Source of the DNA: Actinomycetes bacterium
Lineage (GTDB): Bacteria > Actinomycetota > Actinomycetes > Propionibacteriales > Propionibacteriaceae
Direction: 5' to 3'
NCBI GenBank assembly: GCA_023436925.1
Contig: JAEZHJ010000038.1
Coordinates: forward strand, 11,105 to 75,104
DNA: 64,000 bases
The position numbers and the translations under genes are program-made. Positions 1-7,436 of this stretch are shown here, piece by piece. Numbering within the stretch: position 1 is the first letter of the stretch; each line of letters begins with the position of its first letter. The notes beneath the pieces were generated by a model, which was given only the letters and a program-made list of their open reading frames with translations, ran no database searches and was not told where the DNA came from.

Positions 1-611
1 GGGGCTCGGCGCCGCTGGAGGAATCCCTCGCCGCCATCGACACCGCTGTTGCGGCCGGCGATGTGCGCTACGCCGGGGTCTCCAACTTCGTCGGCTGGCA
101 GACCGCCCAGGCGGCGACCTGGCAGAACGCCTTCCCCGGTCGTGCCCCGATCACCTCGGTGCAGGTGGAGTACTCCCTGCTCGCCCGGCGCGCCGAGGTC
201 GAGGTGATCCCGGCGGCCCGCGCCTTCGGGATGGGCGTGTTCCCGTGGTCGCCGATCGGACGCGGCGTCCTCACCGGCAAGTACCGGCAGCGGATCCCCC
301 GGGACTCCCGGGGCGCCGCCACCCATTTCGCGTGGTTCGTCCAGCCCTATCTGGAGGCCCGCTCGAGGGCCGTGGTGGACGCCGTCGCGGTGGCCGCGGA
401 CGGGCTGGACCTCTCCCCCGCCCAGGTCGCGCTGCTGTGGGTGCGGGACGCGCCGGGCGTGACCGCCCCGCTGCTGGGCGCCCGGACGGCGACGCAGCTG
501 CAGGGCTACCTTGAGGTGGAGGACACCGTCCTGCCGGCCGAGATCGTGGCCGCCCTGGACGACGTCTCCGGCGGCCCGAACGCGGGCCGCGATCCCGACG
601 ACGCCGACTGA
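1..611 (+). CDS. aldo/keto reductase, C-terminal part (5' end outside the window)
   Basis: The frame is open from base 3 and encodes 202 residues ending in TGA. The first visible residues already read like an internal family segment (PLEESLAAIDTAV, then VRYAGVSNF), so the GTG at 63 is not the start. Further on are PIGRGVLTGKY and the C-terminal LLGARTATQL stretch, which in this TIM-barrel family contributes to NADP(H) binding. The N-terminal catalytic Asp/Tyr/Lys region lies outside the window, so substrate cannot be inferred; the family reduces aldehydes and ketones with NADPH in the cytosol. It is followed by about 140 bp without a gene before terC. Confidence 0.9.
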   Translation, partial: GSAPLEESLAAIDTAVAAGDVRYAGVSNFVGWQTAQAATWQNAFPGRAPITSVQVEYSLLARRAEVEVIPAARAFGMGVFPWSPIGRGVLTGKYRQRIPRDSRGAATHFAWFVQPYLEARSRAVVDAVAVAADGLDLSPAQVALLWVRDAPGVTAPLLGARTATQLQGYLEVEDTVLPAEIVAALDDVSGGPNAGRDPDDAD

Positions 612-751
612 GCCGCGCCGCGGGGCGACGCGCCCGCCACCGCCGCAGCCTGCCCTCGTCCCCTCTCCCCCGAGCGGTCGCCCCGGGGGCCGGCGGCGGG
701 AGAATTCGGTATCTCGGGCAGGTCGGGCCGGGTCGCGAACCCGGACGTCCC

Positions 752-757
752 TAGCAT
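752..757 (+). promoter_or_regulatory. -10 element TAGCAT, predicted leaderless promoter of the TerC gene
   Basis: TAGCAT ends 7 nt before GTG 765. A transcript from this -10 would begin at or next to that GTG. The same arrangement recurs at many genes in the window. No clear -35 box is visible. Confidence 0.55.
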
Positions 758-764
758 GACCCGC

Positions 765-1658
765 GTGGACTTCTCCCTTGAACTGACACCGGACCTGGCC
801 GCCGTCTTCCTCACCCTGTTCGTGCTGGAGCTGGTGCTCGGCGTCGACAACGTGATCTTCATCTCGATCCTCGCCAGCAAGCTGCCGCGCGAGCAGCAGG
901 CGAAGGCCCGCAACCTGGGCCTGACCCTGGCCATGGTGCTGCGGGTCGGCCTGGTGTTCCTGGCCGGCTGGATCATCACCTTGAAGCAGGACGTGGTCCA
1001 GCTCGCCGGGATGGGGTTCTCGATCAAGGACTTCATCCTGATCTTCGGCGGCCTGTTCCTGGTCTACAAGGCCGTGCACGAGATCCACCAGAAGCTCGAG
1101 GGTGCCGAGGACCACCACGAGACCGGGGCGGCCGCCGCCGGGTTCGGCGCGGTGATCGCCCAGATCCTCGCCCTCGACATCGTGTTCTCGCTGGACTCGG
1201 TGATCACCGCGGTGGGCATGACGGAGAACATGATCGTCATCATCACCGCCGTGGTCGCCTCGTTCGGGATCATGCTGTTCGCGTCCCGGTTCATCTTTGC
1301 CTTCGTCAACCAGCACCCGACGGTGAAGATGCTGGCGCTGTCCTTCCTGCTGCTGATCGGCGTCTTCCTGATCGCCGAGGGCTTCGGGTACCACATCGAC
1401 AAGGCGCTGATCTACGGCCCGATGGCCTTCGCGATCTTCGTCGAGGCGCTGAACCTGGTCGCCGCGGCCCGCAAGGCCAAGCGGGAGCAGACCCGGCGCA
1501 CGGCCCTCCAACTGCGGCCGACCTACCCGAACGTGGACGAGTCGGTGGCGGTGTCCGCGGCTCTGTCGAAGGCGCCGGGCGCCGGCTCGGTCGGGCTGTC
1601 GCGGCGACCGGTCGCCGGGGACGAGCCGCCGGCCGAGCAGCGCGCCGGGCTGGGCTGA
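765..1658 (+). CDS. TerC family integral membrane protein
   Basis: 297-residue polytopic membrane protein. The family hallmarks are the two acidic intramembrane motifs, ELVLGVDNV near residue 25 and DIVFSLDSV near residue 145, each in a hydrophobic helix; about seven to nine membrane segments are visible. TerC proteins are linked to tellurite resistance and, in better studied members, to metal (Mn) efflux or metalation of exported enzymes; which applies here is unknown. I chose GTG 765 because TAGCAT at 752-757 would place the transcript start there. ATG 756, three codons upstream in frame, is the alternative, but its AT falls inside the -10 hexamer. The soluble C-terminal 50 residues look unstructured. 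Confidence 0.88.
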   Translation: MDFSLELTPDLAAVFLTLFVLELVLGVDNVIFISILASKLPREQQAKARNLGLTLAMVLRVGLVFLAGWIITLKQDVVQLAGMGFSIKDFILIFGGLFLVYKAVHEIHQKLEGAEDHHETGAAAAGFGAVIAQILALDIVFSLDSVITAVGMTENMIVIITAVVASFGIMLFASRFIFAFVNQHPTVKMLALSFLLLIGVFLIAEGFGYHIDKALIYGPMAFAIFVEALNLVAAARKAKREQTRRTALQLRPTYPNVDESVAVSAALSKAPGAGSVGLSRRPVAGDEPPAEQRAGLG

Positions 1659-1659
1659 C

Positions 1660-2373
1660 TCAGGCCCGCTCGGCCCGGTAGCCGTTCACGTTGAGCGGGA
1701 ACTCGAACCGGTCCCGACCGGCTGTGTGCTCGTGACGGGCCAGCAGGTCCCGGACGCCGGCCACGATGGCTGCCTGCTCGTCCGGCGGGGCTACAAGGTA
1801 GGCGCTGCGGGAACAGACCATCGCCTCCACTTCGGCGGCGGTCATCATCCGCACCCGCGCCCAGCGCCGCTGCTGCCAGGGCGTGAACCCGGCCAACTCG
1901 GCAGGGCCACCGGCCTCGACCAACTGCTCGGCCGGCGACGGACCCATCACCGTGGCGAGTTCGGCGACGAACGGGTGCGAGGCGTCCCTGGTGTTCCAGA
2001 GCAGGCCCAGCCGGCCACCCGGTCGCAGCACCCGGCGGATCTCGCGCGCGGCGGCTGCCGGATCGAACCAGTGCCAGGCCTGCCCGACGGTGACCGCAGC
2101 GACCGTGCCGTCCGCCATCGGGATCGCTTCGGCGGTGCCGACGATGGTGGGCGCGGAGTCGATCACGGCCAGCATGGCGGGGTCGGGGTCGACGGCGACC
2201 ACGTCGCAGCCCAGCCGCTGCAGCGCCCGAGTCAGCTTGCCCGACCCGGCGGCGAGGTCGAGCACCGGGCCGTCGACCCCGGTCACCAGCCACGCGACGT
2301 GGTCTGCGTCGTACTCCGGCCGGCCCAGTTCGTAGGCAGCCGCGGCGGCCCCGAAGGACCTGGCCCGCTCCAT
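1660..2373 (-). CDS. class I SAM-dependent methyltransferase
   Basis: 237 residues. Motif I (VLDLAAGSGKLTRAL, about residues 37-51) and the post-I acidic end (VAVDPDP) give a Rossmann-fold methyltransferase of the UbiE/Methyltransf_11 type; a QAWHWFD motif follows near residue 100, common in this actinobacterial subgroup. Substrate unknown. Start ATG 2373 begins MERARSFG, the usual family N-terminus; the longer upstream frame lies inside the peptidase gene. The stop of the upstream M20 peptidase and this ATG are separated by one base, so the two are co-transcribed and probably translationally coupled. It converges on terC, with one base between the two stop codons. Confidence 0.85.
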   Translation of the reverse strand: MERARSFGAAAAAYELGRPEYDADHVAWLVTGVDGPVLDLAAGSGKLTRALQRLGCDVVAVDPDPAMLAVIDSAPTIVGTAEAIPMADGTVAAVTVGQAWHWFDPAAAAREIRRVLRPGGRLGLLWNTRDASHPFVAELATVMGPSPAEQLVEAGGPAELAGFTPWQQRRWARVRMMTAAEVEAMVCSRSAYLVAPPDEQAAIVAGVRDLLARHEHTAGRDRFEFPLNVNGYRAERA

Positions 2374-2374
2374 C

Positions 2375-3685
2375 TCAGGCCTCGTCGAGCAGCCGGTCCA
2401 GCACCCGGCAGCCGAACTCCAGGGACTCCACCGGCACCCGCTCGTCCACACCGTGGAAGAGCGCGGCGAAGTCCAGTTCGGCCGGCAGCCGCAGCGGGGC
2501 GAAGCCGAAGCAGCGGATCCCCAGCCTCGACCACGCCTTCGCGTCGGTGCCGCCGCTCATGATGAACGGGACCGGCACAGCGCCCGGGTCCTCGGCCTGC
2601 AGGCAGCGTCCCATCGCGGCCACCAGGTCGCCGCTGAACTCGGTCTCGACCGCGATGTCGCTGGTCTCAACCTCGTAGCGCACCTTGTCCCCCAGCAACT
2701 CGTCGAGCGTGGCGTAGAACTCGTCCTCGTAGCCGGGCAGGAAGCGTCCGTCGATGCTGGCGGTCGCCTGGCCGGGGATGACGTTCATCTTGTAGCCGGC
2801 CTGCAGCATGGTCGGGTTCGCCGTGTTCGACATGGTGGCGCCGATCATGCGGGCCAGGGAGCCGACCCGGGCCAGCGTCTGCTCGGCGTTCTCGGCGGTC
2901 AGCGGGACGCCCAGGGCGTCCTCGATCGCCTCGAGCAGCGCCTTCTGGGCAGGGTGGAGCCGAACCGGCCAGCGGTGGTTGCCGATCCGGGTGACGGCCT
3001 CGGCCAGCGAGGTGATCGCGTTGTCGTCGTTGCGGAAGGAGCCGTGGCCGGCGCGTCCGGTGGCGATCAGGTTGAGCCAGGCGATCCCCTTCTCGGCGAC
3101 CTGGACGAGGTAGAGGCGGCGGTCGTTGACGGTGAGGGAGAAGCCACCCACCTCCCCGATCGCCTCGCTGCAGTCGGCCAGCAGGTCGGGATGGTGCTCC
3201 GCCAGCCAGCCGGAGCCGAGCTCACCGCCGGCCTCCTCGTCGGCGGTGATCACCAGCCGGATCGGACGCCGCGAGGGGCGACCGGTGCGGGCCCGGTCCC
3301 GGATGACCGCAAGCATGATGGCGTCGAAGTCCTTCATGTCGACCGCGCCGCGTCCCCACAGATAGCCGTCGCGGATCTCGCCCGAGAAGGGGTCGACCTG
3401 CCAGTCGTCGGCGACCGCCGGCACCACGTCGGTGTGGCCGTGGAGCAGCAGCGGCGGTAGCGACGGGTCGCAGCCGGCCGGTTCCCACTGGGCGACCAGG
3501 CTGGTGCGGCGATCCTCGGACTCGAGCAGGGTCGACTCGATGCCGACCTCGTCCAGCGAGGCCGCGATGTACTCGGCCGCCTCCCGCTCCCCGTTGGAGG
3601 TCCCCCGTCCGTAATTCGAGGTGTCGATCCGGATCAGATCGCGGCACAGGGTGACGACGTCGGTGGCGATGGTGGGCGAGTCCAT
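2375..3685 (-). CDS. M20/M28 family metallopeptidase (ArgE/DapE/CPG2-like)
   Basis: 436 residues. Metal-site motifs are in order: LLLHGHTDVVPA (His and Asp, about residue 85), WGRGAVDMKD, TADEEAGGE (catalytic Glu pair) and a C-terminal GGTDAKAW segment with the last ligand region. The family comprises di-zinc exopeptidases and amidohydrolases with an inserted dimerisation domain. No signal peptide, so cytoplasmic. The exact substrate is not readable from sequence. ATG 3685 gives MDSPTIATD; a GTG at 3703 would add six residues. First gene of a two-gene operon with the methyltransferase. Confidence 0.87.
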   Translation of the reverse strand: MDSPTIATDVVTLCRDLIRIDTSNYGRGTSNGEREAAEYIAASLDEVGIESTLLESEDRRTSLVAQWEPAGCDPSLPPLLLHGHTDVVPAVADDWQVDPFSGEIRDGYLWGRGAVDMKDFDAIMLAVIRDRARTGRPSRRPIRLVITADEEAGGELGSGWLAEHHPDLLADCSEAIGEVGGFSLTVNDRRLYLVQVAEKGIAWLNLIATGRAGHGSFRNDDNAITSLAEAVTRIGNHRWPVRLHPAQKALLEAIEDALGVPLTAENAEQTLARVGSLARMIGATMSNTANPTMLQAGYKMNVIPGQATASIDGRFLPGYEDEFYATLDELLGDKVRYEVETSDIAVETEFSGDLVAAMGRCLQAEDPGAVPVPFIMSGGTDAKAWSRLGIRCFGFAPLRLPAELDFAALFHGVDERVPVESLEFGCRVLDRLLDEA

Positions 3686-3760
3686 GACCCCATCTTCGCC
3701 CACCCGGCCAGCCTGGTCGCAGGGCCGGTCGCCGTTTCGCCAACCGCGGCGCCGCGTTGC

Positions 3761-3766
3761 TATAGT
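3761..3766 (+). promoter_or_regulatory. -10 element TATAGT upstream of tRNA-Leu
   Basis: TATAGT lies 36 nt before the mature tRNA. Between them GCCCGG (3776-3781) and CCGGGC (3788-3793) form a 6-bp hairpin with a GAGAGT loop, a plausible precursor leader structure. No good -35 box seen. Confidence 0.5.
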
Positions 3767-3802
3767 TGCCGGGCTGCCCGGGAGAGTCCGGGCACACCCC
3801 TT

Positions 3803-3888
3803 GTCCGGGTGGCGGAATAGGTAGACGCGCTAGCTTGAGGTGCTAGTGCCCTTTATCGGGCGTGGAGGTTCAAGTCCTCTCTCGGACA
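3803..3888 (+). tRNA. tRNA-Leu, anticodon GAG
   Basis: 86-nt class II tRNA. The acceptor arms GTCCGGG (3803-3809) and CTCGGAC (3881-3887) pair with one G-T wobble, and A3888 is the discriminator. The anticodon stem is CTAGC/GCTAG around the loop TTGAGGT, giving GAG at 3837-3839, which reads CUC and CUU. A long variable arm (TGCCCTTTATCGGGCG) and a TTCAAGT T-loop follow, as expected for tRNA-Leu. CCA is not encoded. Confidence 0.96.
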
Positions 3889-3894
3889 CACGTG

Positions 3895-3939
3895 AGGCCC
3901 GGTGGTTCCCCTGGCGGGGAGGCATCGGGCCTTTGTCTT
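3895..3939 (+). terminator. terminator after tRNA-Leu
   Basis: AGGCCCG (3895-3901) pairs with CGGGCCT (3926-3932), enclosing an inner TCCCC/GGGGA hairpin, and is followed by TTGTCTT. Confidence 0.7.
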
Positions 3940-4070
3940 CTGCGGAGTCCGGAAACCGCTGCTGCCCCACCCTCGCCCACGACCTCCCGGCCGCCCTCCC
4001 CTGGCCACACCCCCGGTGACGGGTGCGACGACCCGGGTGAGAATGGCTGTCTGACCCCGAGGAGGACCCC

Positions 4071-4634
4071 ATGACCGAGTGGTACTTGCCGTTCATCACG
4101 ATGGACATCAGCCCGCTGGAGAAGGTGGTCCGCACCATCGTCGTCTACCTCGCGATCGTGGTCTTGATGCGCATCGCCGGCAAGCGCCTGATCGCCCAGA
4201 TGAACGCGCTCGACTTCATCGTGATCCTGCTGCTCAGCAATGTGGTCCAGAACGCGATCATCGGCCCGGACAACTCGGTTCTCGGCGCCCTGTTCGGGGC
4301 GGTGGTCCTGATCGTGTTCGACCTCGCCCTGGACTGGCTCTCCGACCGGTTCCCCGTGGTGGGCAGGGTGCTGAACGGGGTCGAGACCGAGGTGATCCGG
4401 GACGGGGAGCCCCGTCGGCGCGCGCTGCGCCGGGTGGGCATCGACGCCCAGGAACTCGACCGTGCCCTGCGCCGACAAGGCATCGAGGACGTCAAGCGCG
4501 TGAGACGGGCCACCCTGGCCCCCGAAGGCGGCCTGCTGGTCGATCCGATGCCCACCGCCCCGCCGGCCACGCGCGCCGACCTGGCGGCGGCGGTGGCGGA
4601 GTTGAAGGCGCTGATCCGGGCGCAGCAATCCTGA
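4071..4634 (+). CDS. DUF421 (YetF-like) membrane protein
   Basis: 187 residues. Two to three N-terminal hydrophobic segments (about residues 20-85, including VVYLAIVVLMRIAGKR and the LDFIVILLLSNVVQNAI motif) are followed by a soluble domain with IRDGEPRRRALRR, matching DUF421 proteins. Related Bacillus proteins act in spores, but no biochemical role is established for vegetative actinobacterial members. Start ATG 4071 follows a perfect AGGAGG at 4060-4065. Monocistronic by context, between the tRNA terminator and a leaderless promoter. Confidence 0.85.
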   Translation: MTEWYLPFITMDISPLEKVVRTIVVYLAIVVLMRIAGKRLIAQMNALDFIVILLLSNVVQNAIIGPDNSVLGALFGAVVLIVFDLALDWLSDRFPVVGRVLNGVETEVIRDGEPRRRALRRVGIDAQELDRALRRQGIEDVKRVRRATLAPEGGLLVDPMPTAPPATRADLAAAVAELKALIRAQQS

Positions 4635-4676
4635 CCGCCGTCGCTCAGCCCCTGCCGAGGAGGCAGCGCGGAGGAT

Positions 4677-4682
4677 TACCGT
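4677..4682 (+). promoter_or_regulatory. -10 element TACCGT, predicted leaderless promoter
   Basis: TACCGT ends 7 nt before ATG 4690, the same geometry as the other leaderless candidates in the window. A GGAGG at about 4669-4673 is too far from the ATG to serve as its ribosome binding site. Confidence 0.45.
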
Positions 4683-4689
4683 TGGGCGA

Positions 4690-5226
4690 ATGGGTGGGCT
4701 GATCGGCTACCAGGCGCGTATCGAATGGCTGGACGAGACCGTGCTCTCACTGGCCGACGCCTGGCCGGACGGACCCGCCCGGGCCGTGATCGTCGGGCTC
4801 GGACAGTCGCCGGCCAGCGTCCGCGCCGGCCACCGCTACCAGGGCGGTCAGGCGGTCAACCTGCGGCGGCTGGCGCGGGCCGGTCTGTTCCCGCTGCCGG
4901 ACGGACCGATCTGGGAGCCGGTCGCCCTCGCCGCCGGCGTCGGGTTCACCGACCTGGTGCGCCGTCCGATCGGGTCGGTGTTCATGGCCGACCTGCGCCA
5001 CGGTGCCCCGCTGCTGCGGGCGACGCTGGCCGAGCACGAGCCGGGGTTGGTGATCTCGATGAGCAAGGAGCCGGTGGTCGCCCTCTTCGACGAGGCCTAC
5101 CCGCCGGGGGTGCTGCCGGTCCGCACCGACTGGGGAGGCCTGGTGTTCCGGATGCCGCTGGTCAACCTGCCCGCCGGGCGGATGGACGAGGTCATGCAGG
5201 ACCTCACCCACCTCCTGGTCTCATGA
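4690..5226 (+). CDS. uracil/mismatch DNA glycosylase-like protein (UDG superfamily, divergent)
   Basis: 178 residues. The N-terminal strand-loop VIVGLGQSPASVRAGHRYQGG followed by LRRLARAGLFP, and the later GVGFTDLVRRP, align by eye with MUG/TDG-like proteins that read GLNPSP...AGHYYQG...GVGFTD. In MUG and TDG the first motif carries a catalytic Asn; here that place reads GLGQSP, so the Asn is not evident. The protein may be an inactive relative, or use another residue. Cytoplasmic. It overlaps the next gene by ATGA, so the two are coupled. Family assignment is moderate; activity is unproven. Confidence 0.6.
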   Translation: MGGLIGYQARIEWLDETVLSLADAWPDGPARAVIVGLGQSPASVRAGHRYQGGQAVNLRRLARAGLFPLPDGPIWEPVALAAGVGFTDLVRRPIGSVFMADLRHGAPLLRATLAEHEPGLVISMSKEPVVALFDEAYPPGVLPVRTDWGGLVFRMPLVNLPAGRMDEVMQDLTHLLVS

Positions 5227-5780
5227 GCCGGCCGTCGATGAGCTCACCGCAAGCGCTCAGCGAAGCCGACCGACGTACCGTCGCGGGCTGGGCCGCGGAC
5301 TGCGCCGAACGCGCCCTGTCGATCTTCGAGGCCGACGTCCCCACCGATGACCGGCCCGCCGACGCGATCGCGCGAGCCCGGGCCTTCTCCCGGGGCGAAC
5401 TGGACGCCGCCGGGCAGATCAGGGTGCGTTTCGTGGCCGGCCGGGCCGCCGCTTCGGCGACGAGCCCGGCGGCGGTAGCAGCCGCCCGGGCGGCGGCCCA
5501 GGCCGCCGGGGTGGCGCACATGGGTGCGCACGCGCTGGGTGCCGCCGCGTATGCCGCCAAGGCGGTCGGCCTGGCCCGGCCCGACGAACCGGGCGCGGTC
5601 AACGACGAGGTCCACTGGCAGCTCGCTCACGCCACCGCACAGGTGCGGTGCGCCCTGGCGAAGCTCCCCGCGCTGGGAGCCGATCCGTCCGGGCCGCTGG
5701 GCCCCGGGCTGCTCGCCCGGGGCGTCCTGGCGGATGTCATCCGGCAACTCCAGACCGAGGTCTCGGACCGGGCTCCGTGA
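5223..5780 (+). CDS. Imm5-like putative immunity protein
   Basis: 185 residues, almost entirely alpha-helical and Ala-rich. The order of conserved pieces matches the Imm5 ('putative immunity protein') family: an N-terminal ADCAERALSIFE helix, DDRPADAIARARAFSRGE near residue 40, repeated Ala-rich helices, AHMGAHALGAAAYAAKAV near residue 100, and a C-terminal LADVIRQLQTEV. Imm5 was predicted as an antidote in polymorphic toxin systems, but many members occur with no toxin nearby, as here. The ATG overlaps the stop of the glycosylase-like gene. There is no signal peptide. Confidence 0.7.
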   Translation: MSRPSMSSPQALSEADRRTVAGWAADCAERALSIFEADVPTDDRPADAIARARAFSRGELDAAGQIRVRFVAGRAAASATSPAAVAAARAAAQAAGVAHMGAHALGAAAYAAKAVGLARPDEPGAVNDEVHWQLAHATAQVRCALAKLPALGADPSGPLGPGLLARGVLADVIRQLQTEVSDRAP

Positions 5781-5802
5781 GCTGGCAGACCGCTCCGGGC
5801 GG

Positions 5803-6480
5803 TCAGTCGGCGGTATCGGTCCAGGACGCGATGTCAACGCCGTGGTTGTCGGGCGACGCCAACGACCACCAGGCCGGCGCGTGCGCGTCGTCGACCAGCC
5901 GTCCGCCGGCGGCCAGCGCGGCGTCCACCCTGGCGCGGGCCTGGTCGGCCGGGACGAAGACGTCCAGATGGGTGCGACCCCGGCCCTCCGCGTCCCCGGT
6001 GAGCGGGTTGAACGCCAACTGCGGTCCCCGCCGAAGTGGGTCTATCGAGTCCGTCTCGCCGAAGTCGACATAGCCCAGGGCTGCGTTGAAGAACGGTCGG
6101 ACGTCGGCCCGGGAGTGCTGGGCGACGTAGATCCCGATCGTCTCGACCAGGGACGGGTCCGGGGTGAGCCGCAACTCGGCGGCCGCCTGGGAGACCCGGG
6201 CGGCGAACCCGGCAGCTCCCGCCGGGATGCCGTCGGGGGTGAGCTGCGGCACGCGCACGACGACCCCTTCCGGGCGCAGGTCGACGTCGGGCTGCACACC
6301 GAACTCGTCCGCCGCCGCCACCACGGGCGGCACCAGCTCCGCGGCCTCGGCCAGGGTCGGCGCGATGAAGACGGCCTGCGGGCCGGTGGCGGTGACCCGC
6401 CACGCGTCCACCCCTGCGGCTCGGTGGAAGTCAGCCGCCGAGATCCAGTCGGCTGCGTCTGCGTCTGCGGTTGTGCTCAT
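5803..6480 (-). CDS. pterin-4a-carbinolamine dehydratase-like domain fused to a VOC (glyoxalase-like) domain
   Basis: 225 residues. Residues ~25-110 follow the pterin carbinolamine dehydratase pattern (WRVTATG..., a helix ending AADEFGVQPDVDLR, then VVVRVPQLTPDG). In active dehydratases the two segments read H-H-P-D and T-H-D; here both His pairs are replaced (VQPD, PQLTPDG), so dehydratase activity is doubtful. The C-terminal half (residues ~115-225: YVAQHSRADVRPFF, RTHLDVFVPADQARAR, SLASPDNHGVDIASW) is a VOC/glyoxalase-like module. This domain pair is common in actinobacteria, with unknown function. GAAGGAG lies 6 nt before ATG 6480. Confidence 0.7.
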   Translation of the reverse strand: MSTTADADAADWISAADFHRAAGVDAWRVTATGPQAVFIAPTLAEAAELVPPVVAAADEFGVQPDVDLRPEGVVVRVPQLTPDGIPAGAAGFAARVSQAAAELRLTPDPSLVETIGIYVAQHSRADVRPFFNAALGYVDFGETDSIDPLRRGPQLAFNPLTGDAEGRGRTHLDVFVPADQARARVDAALAAGGRLVDDAHAPAWWSLASPDNHGVDIASWTDTAD

Positions 6481-6648
6481 GGATGTCTCCTTCGCCGGTC
6501 GTCGCGAAGGCCCGGCCGCTGAGATGGGGGCCTCTCACGCCACTTCGACGCTAGTCGCAGACTCCGGGCGCGGGAACCCTGACCTGCGGCAGGCGCGCAG
6601 TTGTGCGCATGGTGACCGGTGCCCCGGCCAGTCGCCGCCGCGCGGGCG

Positions 6649-7347
6649 TCAGCCGGCGGCGGCTTCGGCGATCAGCCCGGTCAACTCGGTCGGCCTCGAC
6701 CACATCGGCCAGTGGCCGGTGGGCAGGTCGACGTAGCTGACGTCGGCGTAGTCGAGCAGCCCGGCCAGGAACGGCACCCCCTGGGCGGCGCCCTGACGGT
6801 AGGCCTGGGAGGGGAAGGTGGTGCAGATCACGGTGAGCGGCACCTGGTGACGCGCCTCGTCGGTGAGGACGACCGGCTCGGTCACGATGCCCTGGGGTTG
6901 GGCCACCGCCCTGGCCCGGAAGATCTCCAACTGCTCGGGGGTCAGGTCGGCCAGCGACCCCTCCTCGGCCAGCCCGTCCCACGCCTCGGCGAGGGTGAAG
7001 TCACCGGCCTGCTCGGCGTTGAAGGACGTCCCGGTCCGAACCGGCGCGGTGTCGACCAGGACGAACCGGTCGACCAGGCCCGGGTTCCGGTCGAGCACCA
7101 GGGTGCCGGGGAAGGCTGCCCCGCTGTGCACCACCAGAACCCGGGAGTCGGCGTCGCCCTGCAGGGCTTCCTCGATCGCGGTCGCCTGATCGGCCAGGGT
7201 GACCTCCCCGCCGTGGTCGTCCCCCGCCAGGCCCGGCAGGGTGAGCGCCACGACGTCGAAGCCGCGGTCCCGCAGCGCGGGCGCGACCGCCTCCCAGGCC
7301 CACTCCCCCAGCCAGAACCCGGGGACCAGCACAATGCGTGTCGTCAT
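6649..7347 (-). CDS. alpha/beta hydrolase
   Basis: 232 residues, about the usual length for small single-domain members. The oxyanion-hole region LVPGFWLGEWAW is at the N-terminus, the nucleophile elbow near residue 75 reads VVHSGAAFPG, and the C-terminal catalytic His is in LPTGHWPMWSRP. The elbow Ser is preceded by His, as in other 'HSGG' hydrolases, but the glycine two before it is Val. It resembles the esterase/haloalkane-dehalogenase-like group found singly in actinobacteria. Substrate unknown; cytoplasmic. TAGCGT at 7354-7359 predicts a leaderless transcript starting at ATG 7347. Confidence 0.82.
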   Translation of the reverse strand: MTTRIVLVPGFWLGEWAWEAVAPALRDRGFDVVALTLPGLAGDDHGGEVTLADQATAIEEALQGDADSRVLVVHSGAAFPGTLVLDRNPGLVDRFVLVDTAPVRTGTSFNAEQAGDFTLAEAWDGLAEEGSLADLTPEQLEIFRARAVAQPQGIVTEPVVLTDEARHQVPLTVICTTFPSQAYRQGAAQGVPFLAGLLDYADVSYVDLPTGHWPMWSRPTELTGLIAEAAAG

Positions 7348-7353
7348 GGCACC

Positions 7354-7359
7354 ACGCTA
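7354..7359 (-). promoter_or_regulatory. -10 element TAGCGT, predicted leaderless promoter of the alpha/beta hydrolase
   Basis: On the minus strand TAGCGT ends 6 nt before ATG 7347. No Shine-Dalgarno-like sequence is present. Confidence 0.55.
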
Positions 7360-7436
7360 GGCGGGGCCCCTGACACCGGCGATGCGAGACCTTGCCGGCC
7401 TGCGGGTGCGCCAAGCTCCTCCGCCCCGATGGGCGC

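Noticed and set aside
3803..3888. tRNA-Leu as integration site of a genomic island
   Set aside because: No direct repeat of the tRNA 3' end, integrase or excisionase was seen downstream; a terminator and ordinary genes follow.
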